From positions 62,001 through 126,000 of the forward strand of contig CAJNDS010000143.1 in the NCBI GenBank assembly GCA_905221605.1: a DNA stretch of 64,000 bases. Direction: 5' to 3'. This DNA comes from Symbiodinium natans (taxonomy: Eukaryota; Sar; Dinophyceae; Suessiales; Symbiodiniaceae). A program made the translations under genes and the position numbers. The notes below the pieces were generated by a model. The model was not told the DNA's origin. It saw only the letters and a program-made list of their open reading frames with translations, and made no database searches. Shown in pieces: positions 1 to 11,768 of this stretch (the stretch's first letter is position 1; every line of letters begins with the position of its first letter).

Positions 1-83
1 GAGCTCATCTACACCGCCTCACAAGCGCCAATGTCGTATTGAAGCCACCGGGGGTCTCACGGGCTCAGCCTGCCAAAAGACTC

Positions 84-262
84 AGGGTTTAGGGTTCAGG
101 GACAGGGTTTAGGGTTTGCTGGGGAGACATGTGGGTTACATACTGATTAGTGGCAAAGCTTATGGGCTTTTCTTACGCCCAGCTAAGCCCAGCTATTGTT
201 TCTTTGAAGGTGGCTTGACTGCCGTCCGCGACTTCAGTTTAGGGTTTACGTAGGGTTTAGGG
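84..262. repeat. degenerate telomere-like TTTAGGG words
   Basis: Imperfect copies of the plant/alga-type telomere heptad TTTAGGG occur at about 84-116 and 236-263. They are interrupted by unrelated sequence, so this is interstitial telomere-like DNA and not a chromosome end. Similar words recur across the window at about 22815-22834, 32044-32150, 34725-34738, 36560-36582 and 58000-60100. Confidence 0.6.
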
Positions 263-458
263 TCTGACAGCCCTTAATGGCTGCAACAGCCTGCGGGTCC
301 GTTGAACTTGAACCCTTCGTCGGAATTGGGCACTTCAAGCTCCGTTCGTACTCCATGACAGTCTTGGCTGTGGACACGCAGCCAGTGCAACCACACTTTT
401 GTGCAAAGCGTTGGTAAGGAAGTTCCTGAGCTGCATGCATTCTTCCGAGGGCCTCCAA
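246..458 (-). CDS. possible terminal exon of an unknown minus-strand gene
   Basis: A 70-codon minus-strand frame ends at a stop just inside the telomere-like block. Its second half (from the CVSTAKTVMEYERS region) reads like ordinary soluble protein. It could be the last exon of the multi-exon gene that occupies about 1.1-5.8 kb on the same strand, but no splice link was traced. The overlapping plus and minus frames at 274-820 show no recognisable domain. Confidence 0.22.
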   Translation of the reverse strand: MEALGRMHAAQELPYQRFAQKCGCTGCVSTAKTVMEYERSLKCPIPTKGSSSTDPQAVAAIKGCQTLNPT

Positions 459-463
459 GAATC

Positions 464-1130
464 TTAGCTCCCAGCATCACGCACACCCAAACCGCCCAAG
501 CACAGAAAGAGACACAACGTACGCACATGCATGGATGGAAGACTCCCAGGCCTGCCTGCTGCACATGCTTCACTTCTTTGCCAGGTTCTCCAAGGCCTGA
601 ACCGCAGCCTGCGAGGCCCCCACACACCCTGCCCTGGTCTCAAGAACCACATGTCCACGAGCCGAGCTTCCTTGAGCAGGCGAAAGGTAGCTTGAAGTCT
701 AGGAACGTTGAAATAATACCTCCCATCGACCCTCCAGAGCCCTGTGGAGGTCCTCAGGACGTGCCATGGTCAACTCAGACAGCTTCTGCCTCAGCACAAA
801 AAATGTCAAATGCAAACTAGCTGGCACAGCGCGCGCACGAAAACAGAGCTGCCACAGCAGGAGAAGGAAGGGGAAAGAGAAGCCGATATAGACCCAAGTT
901 GGCTGTGCTATGTGGCAGCGAACAGGCTTCTGCAATTTGTCGAAACTCAAATCAAGTAGAACCACAAATCAGGAGCAGCAGGGTCGGCTAAGTGCTGCCA
1001 AGTGTGCATGAACATGCCGCCATCGTGGAGACGCCCATCCATCTTGGTTTGGGTGGCCTCGCGAAAAGAAGATTCTTGAGTGAAATTCGCGAGCTAGCTT
1101 GCAAGAGCGCTCTCGCATATTGATCGGGCC
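464..1130. other. no recognised feature
   Basis: Several overlapping open frames on both strands occur here, but none has a recognisable motif or a clear splice-bounded exon. It may be intron or 3' flank of the minus-strand gene to its right. Confidence 0.3.
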
Positions 1131-4100
1131 TGCAGGTGCTTGTCAGCTGCATCAAGGCGAGAATGATACGTCTTCATGGTCTCCAGGGTCTCCTTGAGAA
1201 CCTGCAAGTAGCTTCTCTCGGGAAAGCAGATTCAAGAGGGCCCGGAAGCCCCCCCACTCCCAAACCATTGAAGATTCAGAGTCGCCACGCCGTCACCAAA
1301 AACACGCTAGAATTGTACTAGAACTGTAGCAAGTGTTGCAAATTGGCAGGTACCGTGGCAAGCTACCTCAAAACGTTGGCCAGACTGCCGGCAAAATTGC
1401 CTACGGTCCAGCGTGAGAACGCAGCATGCTAACTTCCACCACCGCCTTCTGCTGGTCGAGGAGAGCCTTGTATCTTCGGACCTCGACAAGCTTCATCAAA
1501 ACTTTCTCAAGCATGACTGGTGAATCTGTGGATTACGTTTGGCTTTTAGCTCATCTTGTGCGAGACACCGACAGTCTCTGCAAGCATCTGCAGGATCACA
1601 GGTATCTTCTTAAAACAAGATGAAACACAGAACCTCAGGAGCAGGTGTAGATCACGCATGGTTTGCAAAATTCTAGCTAGTCGAAACTCTGTGGGCATGT
1701 GCTCAAAACTGTTCAAGCATGCTCAGCATGTTCATAGTATGAATAAGATGCCTGTCCTCAAGGATGTCACCTGCCACCCACAAGCTTGCAAGGATAGAGC
1801 CTTGTGATGAAGGACCAAAGCTGCCAAAACAAGAACCAAGAAACTCCTAAACGCAGATTCGTTGTGTTTCGCGTGCGGCCAAAACTTCGAAATTGAACGA
1901 CAATTGTCATCAGCGTATCACCTTGTTGTTAAGAGGATTCGCAGAGCAGCCACTTCAAATGCAGCGCAACGAGCTGTGCAACGGATAGCTCATGTCAGTT
2001 TATATAACTTGGCACACCACCTCAGCACCTCTCCCGAGAGACCATGGATCATGGCAGCTACAACAAACTCTCTACTAAATTCAGTTCAGTTTTGATGGCC
2101 TCTGACCAGGCTGACCCACCCTGAGCGCACGACACCGGCTTGAAAGTCGGCGAGGAAGATTGACTTCAGCTTGGCTTCACTTTCCTGCGCAAGCACCCGC
2201 AAACTTGAGGTGGCACAAAGTTGGCACAGCTTTGCTGCATCTATGACTGCCTCGTAAAGAACTCTTCAGTCAGGGTAGACAGAAGCAAGCAAGGCTCGCA
2301 AATGAACACAGTGCTCGCACCTGCCCTTGCTTCTTCAACGCCTGAGGTTCACTGAGCACGAAAAGATACAAACATGCTAGGTTCAGGCATGCTACGACAC
2401 TTTCGTAAGCATGATGACTGGCTGCTGAATTCAGTTGCTGCGGCCCGAATGCAAGACATCAAAACGGTAGGCACCCAATCCATGCGATCGCCTGTGACTG
2501 CTTATATGCCGAATCGGGGTGTCTGATACGACTACGTCGTAGAGAGACTTCATCTCCGCTCCGGCCACGTGGTGCAACTTTGAGACGAGCATAGTCGAAA
2601 TGCAATGATATCACACAATTTTGACGAAACTGACATCAAACACTGCCAACGTGCTGCGGCACAATGCGGCACATGCCCGGAGCGGCCAGAATAGACTACA
2701 AAGATGCAGATGTGGACCGAGCATATCATGTGGCGTAGAAAGACAAGCACCAGAAGTATACAGCAAACATAGTGCGGTGAAAGAGCAATTACAGCGGCCG
2801 CAAGGAAACAAGGGAGGGTTATTCGGAGGCGCCAGATGCCATTCATGCTTGAGTTGCAGGGATTGGGGTGTCGGGTTCTTTTCGGACCCGCCTTGATGCC
2901 GGAGGCCAGCATGGAGATCAATCCCTCGGGCTCGCTGTTCTCGCTGTTCTGACTGGCCTGCTAGCTTGGCCAACATGCGTTTCATGCGTTCTCATACCAC
3001 TCCACACCCGCATGGACGGCAGAAAACACGACATGAGATACTCAGGACCAGAAAGAGAGCAGAGAATCGGGAAGCCTTGGCCTCGGCCGCTGGCTCCTTT
3101 CCAAGGATCATAGTCCACCCCTTCAATCATTAAATCCGTTTCGAGCTCGTCTAATATATCCAGCCTAAAGCGCTCTCACCATGCCAAATAACTACACCCG
3201 ATGTCCACAAGACACTGACTCCGGAATATTATGATATTGCTGTCCGTGTGGGAGGTCGAAGAAAGCGCCAGCAAGGAAAGCCCCTTGGGCGAAGTATCTT
3301 CCTGCAGAGTCGCTGCAATCTGGCAGAACATTTTCAATGCAGGCAGGTTTCAGAAAACGATAGTCTGTTCTGGGACATGCGTCAAATGCATAGAGCCAAG
3401 CTCGAGTCAAACTTTCTCACATCAGAAGACAACAATACGCTTCATTCGATTTAATGTGGGAATCCTCGCCCAGCACTGCCAGCTCCTTGGCCTGACAGAC
3501 GGTGAATGTCTTATATCAGCCCGGCAAACCCTGATGCAACCTTGCTGTCATCCGTCTGCTCAACTGATTCCGTAAGGAACTTCTGTGCAGCTGCCAGCTG
3601 GTCCTGACAAACCATGGCATCACAGCATCTGATTGCTTCTAGATCCTTTTCACAATGCCAACACCAGGAAAAACACCAACATGCCCTCTTTGCCGCTTAC
3701 ACAAGCCCAGACAGCCGCATTGCCAACACTGTGTCCTGAAGCATCTTCAACTCGTTGTGGCGAAGTGCATTTCCCTGATCAGAGCATAGGATTGCGAGAA
3801 CACTGCTTAAATTAGGTTCTGGGCCGCCACAAACATTCTTACCACCCAATCGGCTGCCATCCCTCAAACAACGGCATGACGCAGCCTTCTGCAAGGATTC
3901 TGAGTGATGCAGCAAGTCTTCGTCGGCCTGAACCAAAAAACGAAAACAACACAGGAACCCGGAAACAACCGAACAAACCACCAAAGCTACATTGATACAT
4001 GATACCCGAGTCGGCCTCGCGACCCACCCCACCCCCTGGCGCCAAACCCCCATCACGCGACCGAAACGCCCTTGGTCGCGCGCCCCCCCCCCCCCCCCCC

Positions 4101-5800
4101 CCCTCAAAACCCACATGCTTCTGGGGTGTACACTTCATCATGTGCCATCCATCACACCTTTGACAGCGGGGTCACGCCCTGATCACGCCCCTGTCACGCC
4201 CTGTCACGGTCCTGCCCCCCCCCCTCATGCGCCGACCTCCCCGCTCCACTCCGCCCCCCCCCCCTTTCGCGAAGATGAGATCCCAAAAGCTGACATGCTT
4301 TGGGAATAAACAAATCAGAACAAATACAGCTTTGCCGCTCCAGCAACTCCAAGCTCTTGGCGTCACAGGGTCTTGCAGGTATTCACGCCTTCTTTGTTTC
4401 CATGATGTTCTTGGCAATCAAAGCATTCTCCTCGTCATCAACGACACCGAAACAAGAACTGCGTCAAACTACCTTAACGGTAGCGCTGTGCGCTGATAGA
4501 TTCCGTTCCGGTCTCTGATTCAACACATACGATTTTGCACACTATGTATCCACGTGCAAACTTCATGTTGCACATATCGCTACTTTTCAAGACACAGACC
4601 TTAACCACCTCCAGATTCTTCTGCTCCTGTTCCTGACAGTTTCCAGCGACATTCTCAAGTGGTGTCCACTGGCTATTGTGCGCTTCTACATAAACAGTGG
4701 CGCCTTCAACTTCCTGTCAAATACGGCCTTTTGACGCTCCATCCGTGCCGCGTTCTCTTGCTGTACCTCTGAAATCTCATAGTTCAAATGTCTGTATTTT
4801 GGTCAATCCAAGAATGGACGGCGAAAACTCCAAAATCATGGCCTGCAGCATCTGCGTCTGCAAGCGCTGCGCTTGCGTTGATATGCCTTCAATGACAGCC
4901 GCGAGCACATGAAACTGCTCATCTGTCGGAATGCGAATGTGCGGATAAGTGCGTGCATTCGACATGACCTGCAGCTCATCTTCTTCACAGAGGGTGAATC
5001 GGCATTCTCAGGTCCAAACCATTCAAAGTTTGTGACGAATCCGACAGCATAGACGACACGGTTGGAAGCTCGGGGAAGCCATTTCTACCAGCCTCGAAAC
5101 AAAGCAATTGAATACTGTCTCATACCGTCGCCGCACGCTATACAATTCAGCTTCGCACATCCACGACACCAGGAACCTGATCAGGTCAAATGACAATATT
5201 AAAAACAAACAACTCAACCATGACATACACACTGGTTCACACCAAGGCGCAAACTGAAGGCAATGAAACCTCTCAGCACGCTTCTGCCAAAGCGAAAAAT
5301 CTGAAGTGTCAAGGAGAGCACGAGCCTGATCGGGATCTGGAAGACTTTGCTTGTTCTCACCCTGCCAGAAAGATAGCTGCATAAGTTTATCCAACAACAT
5401 GTGTCCTGGCAAATCGCGGGAACTGAGGCATTCCTGGCCTTCAGAGCAACAGCGTCCAGCTCAAACACCAGCGACACAGCGATTGGCACAAAGACACGTG
5501 TCAACTTCATTGCCTTGGCACGCACAACACTGCTGTTCGTAGCATGCCACAAGTGTTTCCATGATGTCGAGCATACACAAACTCGCAGATATACACATTC
5601 CGAAACTTCTAAATGCGGCGGCCGCACATTTGCAGCGATGGGGCGCTTACACAGCCAACCCCGAGCAAAGCTGCACTGACATCACGGGCACAAACCCCAT
5701 GCACACGTCATTCACAACCCCGAGCATGAAAATTGACAGTGACATGATGCTTCCGTAAATCGCAGCGACCTTCCCTGGAAAGGCGGCCCTGCACTGTTGT
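1131..5800 (-). CDS. multi-exon gene for an unrecognised helical/coiled-coil protein
   Basis: Reading the minus strand from high to low coordinates gives a series of short blocks that look like protein between non-coding stretches. Approximate blocks: 5655-5800 (hydrophobic, around YGSIMSLSIFMLG), 5395-5570, 5255-5400 (around PDPDQARALLDTSD), 5040-5165, 4800-4960 (DEQFHVLAAVIEGISTQ), 4700-4790 (EVQQENAARMERQKAVF), 4585-4690, 4385-4460 (DDEENALIAKNIMETK), 3705-3815, 3508-3650 (QDQLAAAQKFLTESVE), 3095-3170 (LDILDELETDLMIEG), 2125-2262 (RVLAQESEAKLKSIFLA), 1715-1785, 1548-1610, 1425-1532 (EKVLMKLVEVRRYKALL) and 1131-1210 (LKETLETMKTYHSRLDA). Several blocks start after AG|G and end before GC or GA, the same rule as petH. 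The content is mostly amphipathic helix or coiled coil, with at least one membrane-like segment. Both ends and the full exon chain are unresolved, and no family was recognised. One join near 4700 changes frame, so decay is possible. Confidence 0.55.
4083..4103. repeat. poly-C tract
   Basis: A run of 21 C residues. Shorter C runs follow at about 4214-4222 and 4254-4262. It lies between exon-like blocks of the minus-strand gene, so it is probably intronic. Confidence 0.9.
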
Positions 5801-7330
5801 TCGGAGGATTCTCCTCGCGAATATGTGCGGAAGTGGTACGTCAAGATGGCCAGGTGAAACCGGCTACCCCGGAACCAAGGAGAACCCACTGAGGTAGGCT
5901 GAGTCGGCAGCGCCTGAGCCTGACGACATCAATCGGGGACACGCCTTGGGACGGCTGGTGCAATGCGCAGGCTATCCTGAACAATGCTTGCGGAGGTCAC
6001 AAGAAGCAACTTGGGTTTGGCTGACCGTTCGGTTGGAAGTTGACTCGAAAACGGCGTGGCGAGGTCAGACAAGGAGCAGACATCACAGATGCAAAAATCA
6101 GAAAAAAAGGAGTGAACCAAGTCAAATAACGTACCAAGATGTGAGCATGAACATCGTCGTGAATTGTTCTGTTTAGATATGCGGACTCTCAGACCTTTTT
6201 GTCGGGGCGGTTTTGGACATGTAAAGAAGGGGTGCGCGGAAGAGTGCTTCGCACCATGGAGACGATGCGGCGTTTGTTTGTTCTTCTGCTTTTCTTACGC
6301 ACTTGCTACCGCCGTTTTGCTTCTCACACCCAACGCGCAAGGACCGCCTGCTGATTGGCTGACGTCAAAGAGGCTCACCAAAAACAAACGACGACAACGC
6401 GGCGATAACGGCGACAAGGTGATGACGCGATCCCAATTACAAACACTGCAACCCCGTGTGCGGGACCCGTGGTGGTGGCAGTGGATATGACTCGGAAGAA
6501 CGGCTCTGATCAACGCAAAGATTTTGCTAGCCCGATGGAAGTCGTCCAAGGTGGCGGAGGTTAGTCGACATTGTTCTCTCCGCCTTCAGTTGTCCTGCTG
6601 CGATACGAGAGGATAGCCCCCAACAGTCATTTGCGAACGCTTGTTGGTGACTCTATATGGAGCACACCGACAAACACAAAACGTCGAAATGTCGAAAAAG
6701 TCTAAAGGTGGAGAATGACAAGACTTTCGCGTGAAAGTCGAATGCCCACAAAGTGTTAACATGTCAGAACTTAAAATCAAGAGTTGGAATCGCCCCGAAA
6801 AGTCAAAAAGCTTCGAAAGCCGAAACGTGCGACAAGTTTCATTCTACGAACATGGGCTAGCATGCAAGGTCGGGCTCGACGAATCTGCCCGAAGGCAGGT
6901 GCAAACACACGCAATCTTTTTTGTGCCGTTTCAACTCCACAGTTCAAGGCGATGGGGGATCCGCGGGCATATGTTGCACGAGCGCTGATGTTTTCCACAC
7001 AGAAACTGTGCTATGCTGTGCTTCACGATGCAAGGCCTTCCGGCACTGTACCTTTACATGTTTCGTGAAAAGTCGAAGGTCCCTCTGGTACCTTTTCCCT
7101 TGAAAGCACGAACCCAAACCTATCTCAACCAAGTGCGGACACGCTCTTTTTCACTCGCAGGCCTTGAGCCAAAAGTCACGAAGTGCGCAAACTAAACGAA
7201 TTCACATGTGAGCATAAACTCAGCTTCAGAACAAAGTTCCTACACACTGCACACTCACTCAAAGTAGCGTGTTGGGCAAAAACATACTCGTATGATTTCC
7301 TAGGGAAATCATCGAGGCAAAAACATCGAG
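5801..7330. other. no recognised gene
   Basis: Only short overlapping frames are present. A minus-strand stretch near 5929-6050 could be a further upstream exon of the neighbouring gene but shows no motif. One short spliced-leader-like word is listed separately. Confidence 0.3.
7163..7174 (-). other. possible truncated spliced-leader relic
   Basis: The minus strand carries TTTTGGCTCAAG, identical to the last 12 bases of the dinoflagellate trans-spliced leader. The upstream ten bases of the leader are not preserved. A 12-base match would occur by chance in about one of a hundred windows of this size. If real, it marks an mRNA that was reverse transcribed and reinserted with its leader, reading toward lower coordinates. 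No clear retrogene follows. Confidence 0.35.
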
Positions 7331-7782
7331 GATGGGATCATACAGATTCCCTATCACTCCGAAGCAAAACAACTCTATACAAGCTGATCCAAAATATGAC
7401 AAAACCATCAATGATCAGCCACGATCTTCCACCCCCCGCATTTTGCTGAGGGTTCATGCCAAAGATCCAAAGTCCAAGCACAGCTCGGCACTTCAACACT
7501 AAGGGGATGCCCTGGCCACATTCCCTTGGTGCGTACTCGCCACCAAAGCGAAACAACCGACACACCAGTCGATCTTTGACATAAAAAACTTAAACTCATG
7601 CAAGATCCCACCATAAGGCAGGTTGTCCTGGGTCCAACTGGCACCCAAGAGTTCGTTGTCCAAACTCGTGACAAACGAATTCATCTTGCATCCTCCTGTA
7701 CTAGACAGGGCTGTCTTGGAAGGTCTCCAAGAGTTCGTGGTGACAAACACGTTAAAACGAATTAATGCAAGGCTTCAGAGCG

Positions 7783-9803
7783 TCACCCCACTCTCAGTAC
7801 ACAACCTCGACGTGGTCATACTCCTCAACCTCGCTTCCAGGAAAAACAAGCTCACCAGCTAGCATCCGCTGGCAGAACTCCAACGAAAACACGGCCCTCT
7901 TTCAGCATCGCCTCGATTCGCATCCAGGGTGCTTCCGGCCAAAACTCGTTCGTCACGTAGAAAGCATCATGCGGGCTTTCCACTATCTGAAAAACCAAAC
8001 TCACATGCACTGACTCAAGGCTTCTCGGAAACCAATGGAAAAACGCGGGCGGGCCATGGCGGCCCTCAAACGGCTGCGGGTCGTCATCTTCACCCCTTGA
8101 GGTCAGCAAGTACCTCAATCCATGCCCTCGCCGTCCACATCATCTTTCTTCTCTTCCTCAACTTTCTCCTTCGCGGCATCTTCCTTTTCCACATCAGCAT
8201 TGAATACCTTCGATCGGCGCTCCTTCGCCGCATCTCTCATCTCCTTCAACTCACTCATCCGCTCACCCATCACCACATCCTGCGATGATCGGCTAGGCTC
8301 GGATGTTTTCTTTTCTTGCAACATCCTTTCCAGGTCCGCGTTCTCAGATTCGCACGCACTTGCTCGGCGATTTGCGCGATCATGGCAGCGTCCATGACTG
8401 GCGAGGCCACTGACACGGGAGAGTTTCTCGAGTCTTCCCGCTCCATTCGGGCCTTCTTCCTTTTCGCCGCTTCAGCCTCCGCTGCCTCGAGCTCAGCAAT
8501 TCCTTCTTTTCGCTTTCTCTCAGCTTCTTCTCGATCCTGCTGATCCACAGCTTTCTTTACCATCTCTCTCAGCGCTTTCTCCTCAGTCTCAAAGTCGCTG
8601 ATTCCTTCGCACATGATCTGCCAAACGTGCTGCCACATATCCGATGGCATCATCAGATTGAATTTCTCCACGTAATCCGTTGGGAGATGCCATTTGCAGT
8701 CGCATTCCCAATTGAGCATGCTCCTGGTCTCGTGTTCGGTGACTCTATTCCAACCGTTGGCCTTGTTTGTCTCTTCATCCTCAACGATCGGAACTAACGA
8801 CCCCAACACTACCTTGTAGTTGCCATAGACATGAAATGCCCAACGCGGCACTGGTCGGTTCTCTTTGGCCAATTTCGGGTCGTGAATCCTCATCGTGAGG
8901 CACGAAAGCATCGAGATCGCCGCACCCCATTCACCATCTCTTCGAAGACCAACATGCCTTTCTTTGCATGGTCCTTCCAGCGGGTGATCCAATCCAAGGT
9001 GGATGCGCAGTGCACTCCATCTCGTCCTTCAAGCACCGTTCCCCACAGAGGATTGGCAGCGCGAACAACACATCTACCAACCTCAAGATTCCAAGGTCTT
9101 GGGTCTCACCCAGAAGGAGCATAGGTGTGATCCCCTTTCTCTTGAGGTATCGCACGAAACTGATCACACTCAGAGAAAACGTGGATTGTGGCACCTCGAG
9201 GTACAGCACACCCTCGGTCATCGCCGTCTCGCAGATCAAGGCTTTGCCACCCGTCTGTCCACGGAGATCGATGATTCCCAACAGCTTCGAAGGTTTCAGC
9301 TCCACCTCGGCAATCTCCTGCACAGGCTTCACCAGCTTCTCATAGCTGCTTTGGTACTTCACCATATCCCTGTCTGACAGCTCGGTGACATACCTCCACA
9401 CATCCAGATCTTCGATTGCCGTTCCACGACGACAGATCGCCCACCAGGCATCGTTGTACCATGTCGGCGGTTCCAGCGCAGCAAGGTCTGGGACCAGCTC
9501 AACCATGCGCTCTAGGGACTCCGGCATACGTTTGGGTTTCGGAGGCTGCTGCCCGGAGCCTTGGGCAACTCGTCTCCCTACACCCTTTTCACCCTCTCTT
9601 CCTGCAGCTCTTTTCTCTTTTTCGCCCTCTCGGAGATGGAACGCATGCGACGCGTCCGATCCCCAAACAGTCACGACCGTTTGGCACCTCAAGCACTGGG
9701 GCTTTCCTTCATCTGACCAGCCAAGCCCGGAAGCCCGGTCACTTCTGAAGAGCCATTTGCAGGGCTTACACCAAAACAGGGCTTCCATTTCGTTGCCCTT
9801 CAC
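7783..9803 (-). pseudogene. Copia 1: long extra 3' reading frame of unknown function
   Basis: Downstream of RNase H the minus strand stays protein-like for about 2 kb, through frames 8931-9803 (290 residues), 8270-8992 (240), 8115-8324 and 7852-8118. It then runs in a shifted frame to a stop near 7783. The N-terminal part has two CxxC pairs (CKPC and CLRC), which suggests a zinc ribbon. The middle has a charged coiled coil from about FETEEKALREMVKKAV through the Ala/Glu/Arg/Lys-rich tract. The end is a compact hydrophobic/aromatic stretch. It overlaps the end of the RNase H frame. No known family was recognised. It may be an additional protein carried by this Copia lineage or a captured host sequence. 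Frameshifts near 8960, 8300 and 8115 show decay. Confidence 0.55.
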
Positions 9804-10934
9804 CGTTTTCTCGGCGCTTCATTCCTTCAGGCACGACTTCCAGGCTAGGGCTAGCTTCGGTTGTGCTTGAACCAGAGATCCTGCAGGTTGACCACAAATC
9901 CATACTTCTGGTACAACATGGGGGGCTTTCACTTAGATCACTGGGGCTATCAGAAATTTCACTTTCTTTGACGAATTTTTCAAAAACCTCATCGCACCGT
10001 TGTCCAGCCGCCTCGGACTCCACAACTCGACATCCAGTTGCTCCAGCATACCGGTACGTCCCGGTCGGCCATCCAATGTGGCATCGCAGACCACAGATCT
10101 TCCATACTTGTTGCACATTCTCGTCAGGATATATTCCTAAGGCTCGCTGGTGTTGACAGAATGTCAAATGATTCAAACATTTGGTAAGAACATCCGCAAT
10201 CATCCCCGCCGTAGGGCACCACGTGACCTTAAGGGTCTGAGCATCTTGGATTCTCTCCTGGAGATAGCAGACAGCTATGTCTATGTGACGAACTCGTCTA
10301 CTCAGACCTCTGTTCAACAACACCGCTCGTGCTGAGGAGCTGTCGGTATGCAACCGCATGGTGATTTCTTACTCGGCCAATTGACCGATCAGTGTCGCCA
10401 GTCCCTCGCTCTCCTGCACCGCAGTCAGGATTGCTCTCAACTCAGCCTCACAGGAACTCAACGACACACACCCTTGAACTCGGGAGATTCCCTTTATCAG
10501 GCATCCTCTGTAAAAGATGGCTATGCCCGACACTGATCTTCGTCCTAGCGAAGCCTGCGGTGCCCAACTGGCATCCGCGTACACTTCCAGCTGCGCCGGC
10601 CCACTATCTGGCACATCACCATCAGGACCGTAGTACTGCCAAGCATGGTATTGTCCCTTGAGAACCTAATCACTTGTCGCAATGCTTGTTCAAAGCATGC
10701 TGTTGGCTTGGACTGTCCCTGCGAAAGAATGGACATCCAGCGACTCAGGTCAGGCCTTGACTGACCCCACCATGCAATCCGGTCCAGTACTGCTCGGTAT
10801 CTAGCAGCTGCAGCGTCACTCAGCTCTGGATCCGAACCACTTGCTCTCCCTTTTTCCACCGTTTTCACGATGTCCGGAGGGGCAGTAACCACCTTCAAGT
10901 CCTTACAGAACTCGGTCTCAAACAACGCATCCAT
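9766..10934 (-). pseudogene. Copia 1: RT C-terminus and RNase H
   Basis: Three frames (10545-10934, 10369-10614, 9766-10359) give the RT thumb and then RNase H. The thumb end reads around YRAVLDRIAWWGQSRPDLSR. RNase H shows YADASW, SSCEAEL, HTDSSSAR and GMIADVLTK, which supply the acidic residues expected of the Copia RNase H. Frame changes fall near 10560 and 10365. RNase H would remove the RNA strand during reverse transcription. The frame runs past the usual end of a Copia polyprotein and is followed closely by another long frame. Confidence 0.82.
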
Positions 10935-11768
10935 GTACGCCGGGGCACTCTCATCCTGAGATGACTTCCTTGTCTCTCAATCTCTCGCCCCAAAAAGGTG
11001 ATTCTTCCACCATTGGCAGTGATTCGACCCGTTTCCTTGATCTTCAACTCTCCATTCAGGGTGTCAGTGACCAGCCGAATGGCCTCTCTGGTTCCACATA
11101 GAATCAAAGCGTCCACATAACATGAGAAACCTTTTTCCTCTCACCGTGCCTTCGAAGACGGAAGGCTCTGTTGGGCATTGCCTCAACCCAACTTTCTTCA
11201 CCACAGTTGCCAGCTTTAGGTTCCACGCCTTGGCTGCAACCCTCAAACCATTCATGGCTTGATCCAGGATCATGTACGCCGGGACATAATAGTCCTTGCA
11301 GGCAGACACATCCTTTGGCAATTGGATAATCGCCTTCGATCCTTTCGGAAGAGGTGAATGCAAAAAGGCAGTGGATACATCCAAAGTTGCAATATCCATG
11401 CCATCCACAGCGGCAATGGCCAACAGCGTCCTCAACGCTTCAAGCGAGGGAGTCGTAGCACTCAGTCCCAATGACGATGCAGTGCTCCCCTTTGCGATAT
11501 CCTGTACGACACACCTTGCTCGCACAGCTTCCTTCCCATTCACCATCTTCGGACCGATGACCCATCGAGTTGGGATGATCTTGACTCCGTGCTCACGAGC
11601 AAACTTATGAGCCTCATCTGCTCCAACCACCTTCCCCGCTTTGTGAGCAGTCATGCTCTGCAGTTCAGTTCGCCGGCCTTCCACAGTCTTATCCACATCC
11701 AATGGACATCCGTCTATCTCAGACAGAACGCTCGTGGGTCTTGCCAGCCAAACTTGGGATCCACACAA
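10895..11768 (-). pseudogene. Copia 1: reverse transcriptase, N-terminal and palm region
   Basis: The 234-residue frame 11064-11768 shows the Copia RT landmarks in order: TRWVIGPK, RARCVVQD, LDVSTAFLHSPLPKG with the first catalytic Asp, and LDQAMNGLRVAAKAWN. Near 11100 the frame shifts into the 10895-11116 frame. That frame carries the catalytic box as CYVDALILCG, so the usual Tyr-Val-Asp-Asp has become Tyr-Val-Asp-Ala. The loss of the second Asp plus the frameshift means no active enzyme. In an intact element this domain copies the retrotransposon RNA into DNA in cytoplasmic particles. Confidence 0.85.
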
